From the NCBI RefSeq assembly GCF_001540865.1, contig NC_033625.1, positions 7,432,806 to 7,496,805 of the forward strand: DNA of 64,000 nt. Direction: 5' to 3'. Under the pieces are notes generated by a model. It was not told where the DNA came from. It worked only from the letters and a program-made list of their open reading frames with translations, and did not search any database. A program made the translations under genes and the position numbers. Below, piece after piece: positions 16,735 through 25,981 of this stretch (positions are counted from its first letter, which is position 1; each line of letters starts with the position of its first letter). The DNA comes from Ananas comosus (lineage: Eukaryota; Streptophyta; Magnoliopsida; Poales; Bromeliaceae).

Positions 16735-17100
16735 AGCGTGTATCCACGCTATTCGCCAGACCGTGTGTATGTTGTTCCATGAACACATTGCACTATTATT
16801 TTAAAATAGTTGCACCATTATGAACTTTGTTCTACTATTTTACCTTTCGATGCACTATTATTTTGAAATAGTTGCACCATTATGAACATTGTTCTACTAT
16901 TTTACCTTTCGATGCACTATTAACTTCGTTCCGCGCCTTTTATTTCGCCTCAGCGGAGATACACTATAGCGGTCGGAGCGCATATCCACGCTATTCGCTA
17001 GACCGTGTGTTTGCTGTTCCATGAACCCATTGCACTATTATTATGACATAGTGGCACCCTTATGAACTTAGTTGTACTATTTTACTCGACGTTGTACCAT
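16735..17100. repeat. Two tandem copies of a TIR-related unit
   Basis: The unit runs from GCGYRTATCCACGCTATTCG through GTGTTTGCTGTTCCATGAAC to CATTGCACTATTATT and TAGTTGCACCNTTATGAAC. It occurs at about 16735-16925 and 16977-17100. Further copies are at 20760-20945 (same strand) and 11560-11640 (inverted). The GTTGCACTATT motif is densest in these units. Confidence 0.75.
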
Positions 17101-17124
17101 TAAATGCGTCGCGTCCGCTGTACG

Positions 17125-17345
17125 CAACCCAACCTCCCTCGATCATTACTCGGAACTCGGACCACATCCGCCCTAGCTATTCGCCGGCCCCGCTGTTTCC
17201 CGTTCGCCTTTAAGACTTTACGAAATTTTCGAAAGCTATTGACAAATAATGCGCGGCCCGATAATAGTACAACGCGAAGAGCTACCAAGGATAAATGGTG
17301 CAACAGACGTCTATAAAAGTGCATTCGTAGCTTCGTTCCTATGCA
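17125..17345. repeat. Internal direct copy of the left subterminal region
   Basis: GGACCACATCCGCCCTAGCT, TATTCGCCGGCCCCGCTGTT and then GCGCGGCCCGATAATAG follow the order of 9310-9440 in the left arm. This indicates duplication of MULE ends into the interior. Confidence 0.75.
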
Positions 17346-17394
17346 ACCAAACAATAACAGTCAAAATTTACTTATTTTATATCATAATGTAAAC

Positions 17395-17560
17395 TTAAGT
17401 TAAAAGTGCAAATGAAAGGACATCGGGGCCGTCGATAATATACGGGCGGAGTGGGAGGAGGCTTCACGACCTCTTTATCGCCGCCGCCGCCGCGCCGGAC
17501 CAACTATTCAGAGCAGTGTCGAATTAGCCTCCCCTTGCCAGAGATAATAGTGCAACGGGA
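17395..17560. repeat. GC-rich repeat, inverted relative to 21190-21305
   Basis: GTGCAAATGAAAGGACAT at 17406 matches the reverse of ATGTCCTTTCATTTGCAC at about 21287. The adjacent CGCCGCCGCCGC blocks also correspond in inverted order. Confidence 0.7.
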
Positions 17561-17847
17561 ATCTTCTACTGCTGTAAAAATGGAGCAATGACAGCTATAA
17601 CAGTGTATCCGTAAGTCGTTTCAGTGCAACCAGAGTTAACCAGTAAAAGTTTTGGGATCCTCGTTACACTATAATATAAAATGAAAAAATATGTAATAGT
17701 GCAACCGTACAATATATATTGCTTACACTTGAAAGCGGTAAAATATAATGGTGCAAAAGTGCGTTGAGAGTAGTGCAACCTCTTAAAATAAAGAGGTCAC
17801 AAGTGCAATAAGGCTCGGTAATGGTGCAAAAGAAATAATAGTGTAAC

Positions 17848-18306
17848 TTACGAGCCAACTATTTCAAAATTTGTCTGCTGAGGAGTAGATGCATTCCCGG
17901 AACGCCTGTTAATCAACAGATCCAGCTGTTCGTCTGTAAGCACTTCGTCTATATCATCGGGATCACAAGTAGCAAACTTTCTCTCGACTAAGTTACTCAC
18001 AGCATATAGCTCAATTAGATACGCGTGGCCTTTATAGAGTCTCCGAATGTTTCCGACATCGTCGTCGTCAACAATGTCGATGAGTTTGTTTAGATTCCCA
18101 CAATAGCAAAGTTTAATTTCGATATTGCAGGATTCCTGTGAAGTATTAATGTACTTGCAGAACATTGCTTGCAGGGATTTAAAATTATCGCCTTGCCTGA
18201 TGAAATTGAGCCGGCTGGATCCTCCTACATAATTGACAGAGCCTCCTTCCTCCTTAAAACACCCATTAAAATTGAAGTGCACTGGAATTTCATCAGTGTT
18301 ATCCAT
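17848..18306 (-). pseudogene. MULE transposase N-terminal fragment (MuDR-type)
   Basis: A 152-codon frame starts at the ATG ending at 18306 and stops at 17848-17850. Residues ~8-110 follow the layout of the N-terminal region of plant MuDR/MULE transposases: a short beta-strand start (IPVHFNFNG), a GGSSRLNFI segment, 'SLQAMFCKYI', the 'IEIKLCYCG' strand and the acidic 'DIVDDDDVGNIRRLY' turn, then an acidic tail (CDPDDIDEVLTDEQ). The DNA-binding WRKY/GCM1-like zinc finger, the DDE catalytic core and the SWIM zinc finger that should follow are absent. Downstream sequence is instead the GTGCAAC motif array. Known full-length proteins are about 600-900 residues. It is probably a broken remnant of the transposase that once belonged to this element. 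The assignment rests on the pattern alone. Confidence 0.55.
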
Positions 18307-18914
18307 GACTCGTAAGAATTGGATAGAGGAAATTAGCTAATAGTTATCAAAAAACACTCTTTATATAATATCATCCAGTTAACGTAATGAGTGGTTAAGT
18401 TGTGCAAGGCGGGAAAGTACTTGACACAGCGGAATCAATAGATTTTAGATTTTATTCCCTTCAGTCCTTGAGACAAACGCGGCTGCACTTTCAAATAATA
18501 TAAATAAAAATATCAAAAACCTAACAGCAAACACAGCCTCTGGCCAATAGAATATCTACGCCCTAAACCCACCTTTCCCGCGCTTGCTGCATTAATGGCT
18601 CTTTAATGGCTTGCATTTAATGCTCTGTCATAAAACGGCGCTGTTGCGTATATCTCAAAGGGCCTCATATAATTACAGGATTGTAAGGGAATTTCGCCTC
18701 GGGAAGGTAAGCAAGTTACGCTGTTTGGGAATGGAAATAAAATAGTGTAACAGATGTAATCAAATCACCATTTAAACAAGGAATTGCACTATTATATCCA
18801 TTACATTACACTGTTATAATACAAGAGGAATTTTGTTACACCACTTTTACAATAAATTGCACCATTATGTACATTACATTGCACTGTTACACAGATTGTA
18901 CACACCCTGACAAA
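18307..18914. other. Interior of the giant MULE upstream of the transposase remnant
   Basis: Mixed-composition sequence with no supported gene. From about 18740 onward it carries GTTACACTATT/TTGCACTATTA motif variants. The segment next to 18306 would hold the promoter of the transposase remnant, but no TATA box stands out clearly. Confidence 0.3.
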
Positions 18915-20300
18915 CACTCCGGGCCATTAAATGCGGCCCATGCGCTTCACGCAACATGGCTTTTTTTCGGAACTCGGACAACATCGGTTCCGCTATTCGC
19001 AAGACCAGGTGTTTGCTGTTCGGCTTTAAAATATGTGAACCTAAAACAAGACTGAAATAATAGTGCAACGAGGGAACAGACACCGGCGAGACATCGAACT
19101 TTCTTCGGGAGAATTCATCCCGGATTTAATCCTGATTAAACTTCTTATTGCACCATTCTCAACATACTCTTGAAGGTGTATTATAAAATATATGGACCAT
19201 CATAATCCAGTTCTGAAATTGGATAACTCGTTGCACCATTACTATCAGAGATTAACTCGTTGCACCATAACTTTCAAACCATTGATCGATTACTACGATA
19301 ATATTACACCATTACGGGCCTATTGAGCTCTTTTACAGCGCGTCACACTATTAATCGCGTTTAACGTTGTTACTTAATCGTGAGGTCTTTCACCAATTAG
19401 TGTAATAAATTGCCTAAATGGTGCAACAACTGTCTAACCAGTACAAGAAAATTCCTTCGTGCAAGAACTTTTTTGTTTATATTTGTAACATTGTTTCCTA
19501 AGTACTGTAAGTGGCCAAAAAACAGGGTAAGATTTTCTCTGTATTTGTTTATAATATGAATGTAAAAGTGCAACATCGTCGGAAATAATACTGTAAAATA
19601 TGGGCTAATAGTGTAATACAGCTAAAAGCGGTGCAAGAATATAATGAATATACAGATATATTTACTATAAGGCGTAACAATGTAAAGAAAGGGATCTCTT
19701 TATTAATATACAAGCAAATTATACATTGTCTTTGACGAAAACGCAACATATAATACACGTTTTGCATACAATACGATGTTCACAACATCAACTGTAACTT
19801 TCGCATCAACATTATTAGTGAACAAAATTAGGCCTTCATTTTACAAAAGTACTGAATCATCATCAAAGCTTGCCGCAAATCCACGAGCACATAACATACT
19901 CTGAGGTTCCTCTATCGGAAGATGAAATGGCGAAGAGGAGAGGGCTCGCTCGGAGGGGTATGTCGGAGCTTTATTTGCACTAGGCACTTTCGCATTGACG
20001 TTTTGGCACTACATTGTTCGTAAAGAGACAGTATAGTCAGGATAAATTTAGAATCTATCGATAAGAATAAAGATCTGGAAGAATTTAAGAACCTGGTATA
20101 GGGTGGTACCTCGTCGCAAATAAAGCACAGTACTTCAGATAGTGCGAATCAATCTTAACGCCTCCTTACTGGATGATACACTTACGACCGAGCCTCTTCT
20201 TCGTCGACGTCTCCTGCGGGTCTCTCCTCTCGTCTCGTGTACCTCCATCATCGCTGTTTCCTCGTCGCCGGTTGCCCAAGTGCCTGGAGAGTGCTTTTAT
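18915..20300. repeat. Second directly repeated copy of the left-arm organisation
   Basis: CATTAAATGCGGCCC, CGGAACTCGGACAACATC, a TATTCGCAAGACCAGG variant and ATAATAGTGCAACGAGGG (18927-19075) follow the order of 9270-9435. 19760-19910 then parallels 10350-10500, and 20057-20170 parallels 10790-10900. It reads as a nested, diverged copy of the left half inside the right half. Confidence 0.65.
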
Positions 20301-20929
20301 AGAAAACGAACAGGCATTTGAGGAATAGAGTCGAGGTACTCCTTTACCCTACGTTGCGTAACCATTTAGGTAACCGACTATTAATGCTCGCGAAATATTA
20401 GTTTTCGTCGTGAACAGAAAGTGGCTAATGCTCACCTGAAGAGCCGTATTACTGTAACATCACTTTAAAATATCAATAAATCATTCAATCGTATAAAAAT
20501 AGTGCAACAATTGCTGTAATAATAGTGCAACGTTAAGTAACAAAATGCAAAAAAAGTGCAATACTGGGGAGATATTAGAGTAACATTCGTCATAACAGTG
20601 CAACGCCTTTACGAGTAAAATTCGAAATAGTCGCTTTTACTTTCCCCGAGGCAGCTTCGATATAACCGCCGGTGTCTCCTATCCTCACAGAAGAGACGCT
20701 ATAACGTAGACGCTACGCTACGTACTTTTACCAGCATTAAATGCGCGCGTGTGTTTGCTGGAGCGTATATCCACGCTATTCGCCAGACCGTGTGTTTGCT
20801 GTTCCATGAATCCATTGCACTATTATTGTGACATAGTTGCACCCTTATGAACTTAGTTCCACTTTTTTACCCTACGTTGCACTATTATTGTGACATAGTT
20901 ACACCCTTATGAAATTAGTTCTATATTTT
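20301..20929. repeat. Inner right-arm block with inverted counterparts at 11560-12020 and direct ones at 16735-17100
   Basis: 20490-20610 holds motif copies (AATAGTGCAAC near 20500 and 20521) inverted relative to 11800-12020. 20625-20720 is the inverse of 11660-11750. 20760-20929 is a third copy of the unit found at 16735-17100. Confidence 0.7.
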
Positions 20930-22297
20930 TCTGTCTGTACTGTCTTTTTCATGGTAGAGCGGAGCTCCAAATTGCCCAAAACAAATGAAACATTCCAGAT
21001 AGTGCGAATCAACCTTAACGCCTCGTTGCTGGATCGTTTTTTCTGATCGCCTCGTTGCTGGATCTTAACCTCCGATCGACCCTCCTCCTCCTCCTAGCAT
21101 TCTCCTTGCACTGGAACGACGCTACGGTTGCATGTTAGAAGGTTTGTTCCACCGTTTCTCCCGCTGTAGAGCCTTCGCCTTGCACTATTAACCCTGGCGC
21201 GCGGAGGTATAGCGCCGCGGCGGCGGCGGCAATAAAGAGGCGGTGGAGCCTCCTCCTACTTCACACCGCTATATTCGACGTCACCATGTCCTTTCATTTG
21301 CACTATTACCTTAAGATTAAATTAAAAATTAACACCAAATCTGTGAAAATTTTGTGCTACATATCATACTGTTACACGCTTTAGCGGAGAATCTTGAACT
21401 CATTTGATCTGAGTTGCACTGTATTACTACCGTATTGCACTCTTACAGGTTTCGTTGCACTCGTAGATAAAATTGATTAGACTGTTATTTCCCCGTATTG
21501 CACTCTTACGAGCTTCTTTGCACTCTTTTGAAAAATATTTTTCTGTAATTAACACTGCCTTGCACTATTATTCGCGCTTAACTGTGAACTTATTTAACAA
21601 GCAAAAGGACGCGTGATCTTTTATAGGAAAACTTTACACAATCGTTTAGCCGTTATGTCGGCCCTCTCGAACTCCGAACCCGCCGGCGACCGTCCAGCCC
21701 CGCCGCAGAGCTTCCTGGCCTGCCGACTCTTTTGTCGCACATCGCCGACCGTCCTACCCGGCAGCGACCCTCCTGCGCAGCCGACGCTTCGCCTGCATTT
21801 GGAGGGGACGCCGTTCATTTGCACTTTTAAGTTCAGATTATATTAAGAAATGGAGAAAGTAAAATTTTGACTGATTATGGTTTGTTTGCACTGGAACGAG
21901 GCTAGGATGCACTGTTATAGAGGTCGGTTGCACCATTTCTCATTTCGTAGACTTCACATTGCACTATTATCCCTGTTGCGGAGCGCGCACTATTTGTCAA
22001 TAGCGTTCGAAAATTTCGTAAAGTCTTAAGCAGAACAGGAAACAGCGGGGCCGGCGAATAGCGGGGGCGGATGTTGTCCGGGTTCCGAGAAATGACTGAG
22101 ATTGAACGGGTCATTTAATGCGCGCCAGAACGTACGGCAGGGTAGTATACGTATGTCAAGAAATACGCGGGAGGCTATTGTATAGGAGGGGCATTTTGGT
22201 CAGGCGGCGGAAAAAGCGGACCGAATCTGCAAAAAGGAAAAAGGTGGCCCGGTTTTGCAAAACCCCAAAATAAGTGGATTTTTTATGCAAATTGGCC
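20930..22297 (-). repeat. Right long terminal inverted repeat of the giant MULE
   Basis: Inverted counterpart of 9093-10770. It runs from TTTTTCATGGTAGAGCGGAG (20947) through the GC-rich block 21620-21820 to the conserved outer ~230 bp. The frame across 21613-21846 and its minus-strand partner are GC-rich shadows matching the frame at 9561-9758 on the other arm. They may be a captured exon fragment duplicated with the TIR, but no protein family was recognised. Confidence 0.8.
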
Positions 22298-22797
22298 TTT
22301 ATTTATTTATTTATTTATTTTTATTGACTTACCCTTGATTCCTCTTTTTTTTTTTTTAATTGAAGTAGTTTTAATTAATCAAATTGGAAATTTTATTTAA
22401 GTCAATTATTGATTTTGTTAAATTTTGTAACTCCAATTAGTTTTTAGCTGAAGCAAGTAGAGATTTTGTTAATAAGAACCCCCCTGTACCGTCCCCCTTT
22501 TTGAGAGCACGGTACGGCACGCCCCGTGCCGTACGGCATGGACGGCACTTTAATCCTTACTTATCTTGTTTGTTTCTATTTATTGAATAATCAACATAAT
22601 TTGAAGCTGTCCCTGATATTTATTTATTTATTTATTTATTTTTATTGACTTACCCTCGATTCCTCTTTTTTTTTTTTTTAATTGAAGTAGTTTTAATTAA
22701 TCAAATTGGAAATTTTATTTAAGTCAATTATTGATTTTGTTAAATTTTGTAACTCCAATTAGTTTTTAGCTGAAGCAAGTAGAGATTTTGTTAATAA
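22298..22797. repeat. Direct repeat pair of ~178 bp at the right flank of the giant MULE
   Basis: 22298-22475 and 22618-22797 are near-identical copies offset by about 321 bp. Each opens with a (TTTA)n run followed by TTATTGACTTACCC and closes with AGCAAGTAGAGATTTTGTTA. The 142-bp spacer contains an inverted repeat with 9-bp perfect arms at 22512-22534 (GTACGGCAC ... GTGCCGTAC). The first copy starts exactly at the MULE end. Confidence 0.85.
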
Positions 22798-23626
22798 TTA
22801 GGGTTCAATACGCAATAAGTAAGACCCTTGAGAGAAAAAAGGAAAAAAAAAAGTTTAGGGCCTCATCTCAAAAAGGTCTATTTTGTAGGGAGTATCGTAC
22901 ATTTTTACCTCTTAGTTACATGACTAGTGAAGGTATTTGTGTGCTGCTGCGGATCGATTCTATAGTAACAAATAAAATAAAAAAATAAAAAAATTGCTAC
23001 AGTAAAATATAAAAATAAAAATATAGAAAGGGTAAAAGAATAAAAAATAAGAATAATAAATTATATTTATAACAGCAGTAGTTCAAGTCTGAAATTTTAT
23101 AATGTCTAATTATTAAAATTAAAAGGTGACCAATCATATTTTGTATATTCTAAAATATTTTAAATGTGAAATTGACGGCTCATCATATTATAAATATAGT
23201 ATTGAAGTTTAATATTAAAATGAAAGTAAAAACATACAAAACTTTTCTGAATTACGAACCATTTTGAATCAGCTATCTAACCTTTCAGAATTTTATTTTT
23301 ACGATCTAATCTTTTTATATGTTAGATTTGAGTCAGTTAATGATATTTTGATTTCAAAATTTGAATTTGTCGTTTAGTTTTACAAATTTAATTAGTACTT
23401 CATATAATTTTTGCAACTAAATTTATTAAATAAATAATTAACTTAAACTTAATCCATCTTTCTTTTATTTTTTATTATACAATTTATATCTAAGTGATCA
23501 ATATTATAAAATCAAAATTTATATTTAATACATACAATCTAAACTATTTAAAAGTATGAATATATTTTAAATTTTTATAATAAGAGAAAAAAATTAGATT
23601 AATTTTTTTTAAAAGAATTTGCTTTT
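22798..23626. other. AT-rich spacer between two MULEs
   Basis: No gene recognised; AT-rich sequence without an obvious repeat structure. Confidence 0.4.
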
Positions 23627-23635
23627 TAAAATCAA
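23627..23635 (+). repeat. 9-bp target-site duplication, left copy
   Basis: TAAAATCAA directly precedes the element at 23636 and is repeated exactly at 24992-25000. A 9-bp TSD is the signature of Mutator-superfamily insertion. Confidence 0.9.
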
Positions 23636-24991
23636 GGCCTTTTTGCATAAAAAATCTACTTATTTTGGGCTTTTGCAAAATCGGGTCATTTTTTTCGTTT
23701 TTGCAGATTCGGTCCGTTTTTTCAGTAAACTGACCAAAATACCCTTATTACTTTTTCTCTTTCCTCTTTCTCTCTCCTCTTCGTTTCTTCCGTTTTTTTT
23801 TTTTTTTCGTTCTTTTTTCGAGCCCGCCGCCGAGCCCCTCCTCCGCCTCCGCAAGCCGAACCCCTCCTCCTCTCCCCCGCCGCCGCCGCCGAGCCCACCC
23901 CCACCGTCGTCTCGCCTCCTCTTTCTCTCTCCTCTTTCTCTCTCCTCCTCAAGCCCCTCCTCACCTCCCCGTCGCCCTCCTCAAGCCCGCCGCGAAGCTC
24001 CGCGTCCTCCTCCTTCGCCTCCACAAGCCGAGCCCGCCGCCGCGTCGTCACCGAAGTTGCAGGGTCGGAGCAAGCTCCTTATCAAGCTCAAGGTCGAGGA
24101 GTCCCCGATCGTCTCCCTCTTCACGCGAAGCTCCGCCGCCGAGCCCCTCCTCCTCTCCCCCGCCGCCGCCGCAGAGCCCACCCCCACCGTCGTCTCCGTC
24201 GCCGTCGCCGTCGCCGAGCCCACATCCCGCCCCTTGCCGACTACCTCGTCACCCTCCAATCGCCTCGTCACTCCCCTTGCTGAGCCCTCGTCACCCCCAC
24301 CGTCGTCTCCGTCGCCGTCACCGTCGTCTACGTTGCCGTCGCCAAGCCCACGCCCCATTAATGGTGTAATGGTGCACCATTGCACCATTACACCATTAAT
24401 GGTGCACCATTGCACCATTACATTAATGCACCATTACACCATTAATGGTGTAATGGTGCAATGGTTGCACCATTACACTAATGGTACATCATTGCACCAT
24501 TACACCATTAATGATGCACCATTACACCATTAATGGTGTAATGGTGCAATGGTGCACCATTACACTAATGGTGCACCATTACACCATTACACCATGAAAT
24601 TACACCATTAATGGTGTAATGGTGCACCATTACACTATGAAGAAGAAGAAGATGTAGCCGCAGCGCGCCCACGTGCCGGCGGGGTGGGCTCGGCGGCAGC
24701 GGCGGGGGAGAGGAGGAGGGGTCGCGGGCGGTGGAGAGGAGGGTGAGGAGGGAGGCAACGGTAAAGAAGGAGGGTGAGGAGGGAGGCGACGGTCCGATCC
24801 GCCTCTTTTTTTTCGGCGAGAAAAAAAAAAAGAACGACAGAAACGAAGAGAAGAGAGAAAGAGGAAAGAGAAAAAGTAATAAGGGTATTTTGGTCAGTTT
24901 GCTGAAAAAACGGACCGAATCTGCAAAAACGAAAAAGGTAGCCCGGTTTTGCAAAAGTTCAAAATAAGTGGATTTTTTATGCAAATTGGCC
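23636..24991. mobile_element. Non-autonomous MULE (Pack-MULE-like), 1.36 kb, same family as the giant MULE
   Basis: The TIRs are about 190 bp. The left starts GGCCTTTTTGCATAAAAAAT and the right ends ATTTTTTATGCAAATTGGCC; landmarks GCAGATTCGGTCCG and TGACCAAAATACCC mirror each other. The terminal ~110 bp closely match the giant element. Perfect 9-bp TSDs flank it. The interior has a GC-rich part (23815-24350) in which CCGCCGAGCCCCTCCTCC and CCCACCCCCACCGTCGTCTC occur twice, and a block of palindromic TGGTGCACCATT/ACACCATTA units (24358-24640). The 304-codon Pro/Ser-rich frame through it runs from the TIR into the repeat block and is not considered a gene. The GC-rich portion may be a captured fragment of a host gene, which I cannot identify. 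Confidence 0.92.
24358..24642. repeat. Palindromic TGGTGCACCATT / ACACCATTAATGG array
   Basis: About 285 bp of alternating ATGGTGTAATGGTGCACCAT and its inverse, in which short dyads such as ATGGTGCACCAT and CACCATTAATGGTG recur in varied order. The core TGCACCATTA resembles the TGCACTATTA motif dispersed through the giant MULE. Confidence 0.9.
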
Positions 24992-25000
24992 TAAAATCAA
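24992..25000 (+). repeat. 9-bp target-site duplication, right copy
   Basis: TAAAATCAA follows the last base of the element and is identical to the left copy. Confidence 0.9.
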
Positions 25001-25910
25001 TAGAAAAAATAATTAAAAATAAAAAAAGTATAGAAAAGGGGTGGGCTCAGCCCCCCTCCCCACTCCTTCGCGCTCCGCCCTTTCCGCCACGTATAAAGAA
25101 ACTCAGGTTTATTATGTTTAACTAGCGTAGCGTAGTAATTCGTGCGATGCGACAGATAGATAATTAAAAAAAATATAAAAAATATTGACAAAAAAAAGAA
25201 AGAAAATAATGATAAAAAAATCGATGATGAGGGATGAGATTAATTTTGCAGTTGAACGAAAGTAACAGTCGAAAAAAAAGGAAGGACTTGAGATGCTTCG
25301 GAATAGCACACATACTCAACCATAAAGAAAAAATTGTTATATGGCAATTTTAGAAAAAATAATGTATAGATATAGATATTGATGGAAGATTAGTTGCTAA
25401 CACAACTAATTTTGGGACTGTTCAAGTCACGTCAATGCTCATCTCTAGAGATCATATGGTTTCTGATACATACATAGCTAGAGCTTAGGGGGGTTGGTCG
25501 TTTCTAGAAAAGCATAAAAAATTAATTTTTGAAAGAAAAAAATCATGAACAGTATTTTTATCAATTTTCATGATCGTTTGGTCTCGAGAAAAATTACTTT
25601 TCTTGAAAACATTTCCTTCTAAATTTTATGTAAAACTCTTGGTTTTGATGAAATCAGGGGAAAAAAATTTAGAACAACTAGTTTTTTTGGGAGCCAAAGG
25701 GACGGAAAATTAGGAAAAAAAAAAATTTTTTTTTTAGTAAACTAATTTTTTTTTTACGTATTTCAAGCAACCAAACACCTCCTAAAGAAAAGAAAAGAAA
25801 AGAATCTCTATGTAACAGTTGCAGCCCATAAGGATATATTCCAAATTAATTATATGTTGTCGTGTGAGACGGTAAAAAAAAAAAAAGAAGCTAGTAAGCG
25901 ACAATATAGA
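25001..25910. other. AT-rich spacer, no gene recognised
   Basis: AT-rich with A and T tracts. A short CTAGCGTAGCGTAGTAATTC piece near 25122 resembles diverged transposon-end sequence, but no boundary could be set. Confidence 0.35.
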
Positions 25911-25981
25911 GGGAACGTTTAGTTCGAAGTTGGAATCGGAATCAGAATCGGAATCGAAATAAGCTGAAATGGGAATCGGAA

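Larger units (their letters stand above)
9093..22297. mobile_element. Giant Mutator-like (MULE-type) DNA transposon, 13.2 kb, non-autonomous
   Basis: The element begins GGCCAATTTGCATAAAAAAT and ends with its reverse complement at 22278-22297. The terminal ~230 bp of the two ends (9093-9320 and 22070-22297) are nearly identical in inverted orientation. The inverted similarity continues with indels to about 10770 on the left and 20930 on the right, and patchily further in (11560-12020 against 20450-20830). The MULE assignment rests on the related small element at 23636-24991, which shares the terminal ~110 bp and has a perfect 9-bp TSD, and on a MULE-transposase-like N-terminal fragment inside. 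No catalytic transposase domain was seen, so movement would need a source elsewhere. No clear TSD remains: the left flank is AAAAATTTA and the right flank is a TTTA microsatellite. Several internal blocks are partial copies of the ends, so the element is composite or repeatedly rearranged. Confidence 0.85.

Noticed and set aside
23619..24533. 304-codon Pro/Ser-rich frame
   Set aside because: It starts in flanking sequence and crosses the TIR, a GC-rich block and a palindromic repeat. The composition is that of the DNA and no domain is present.
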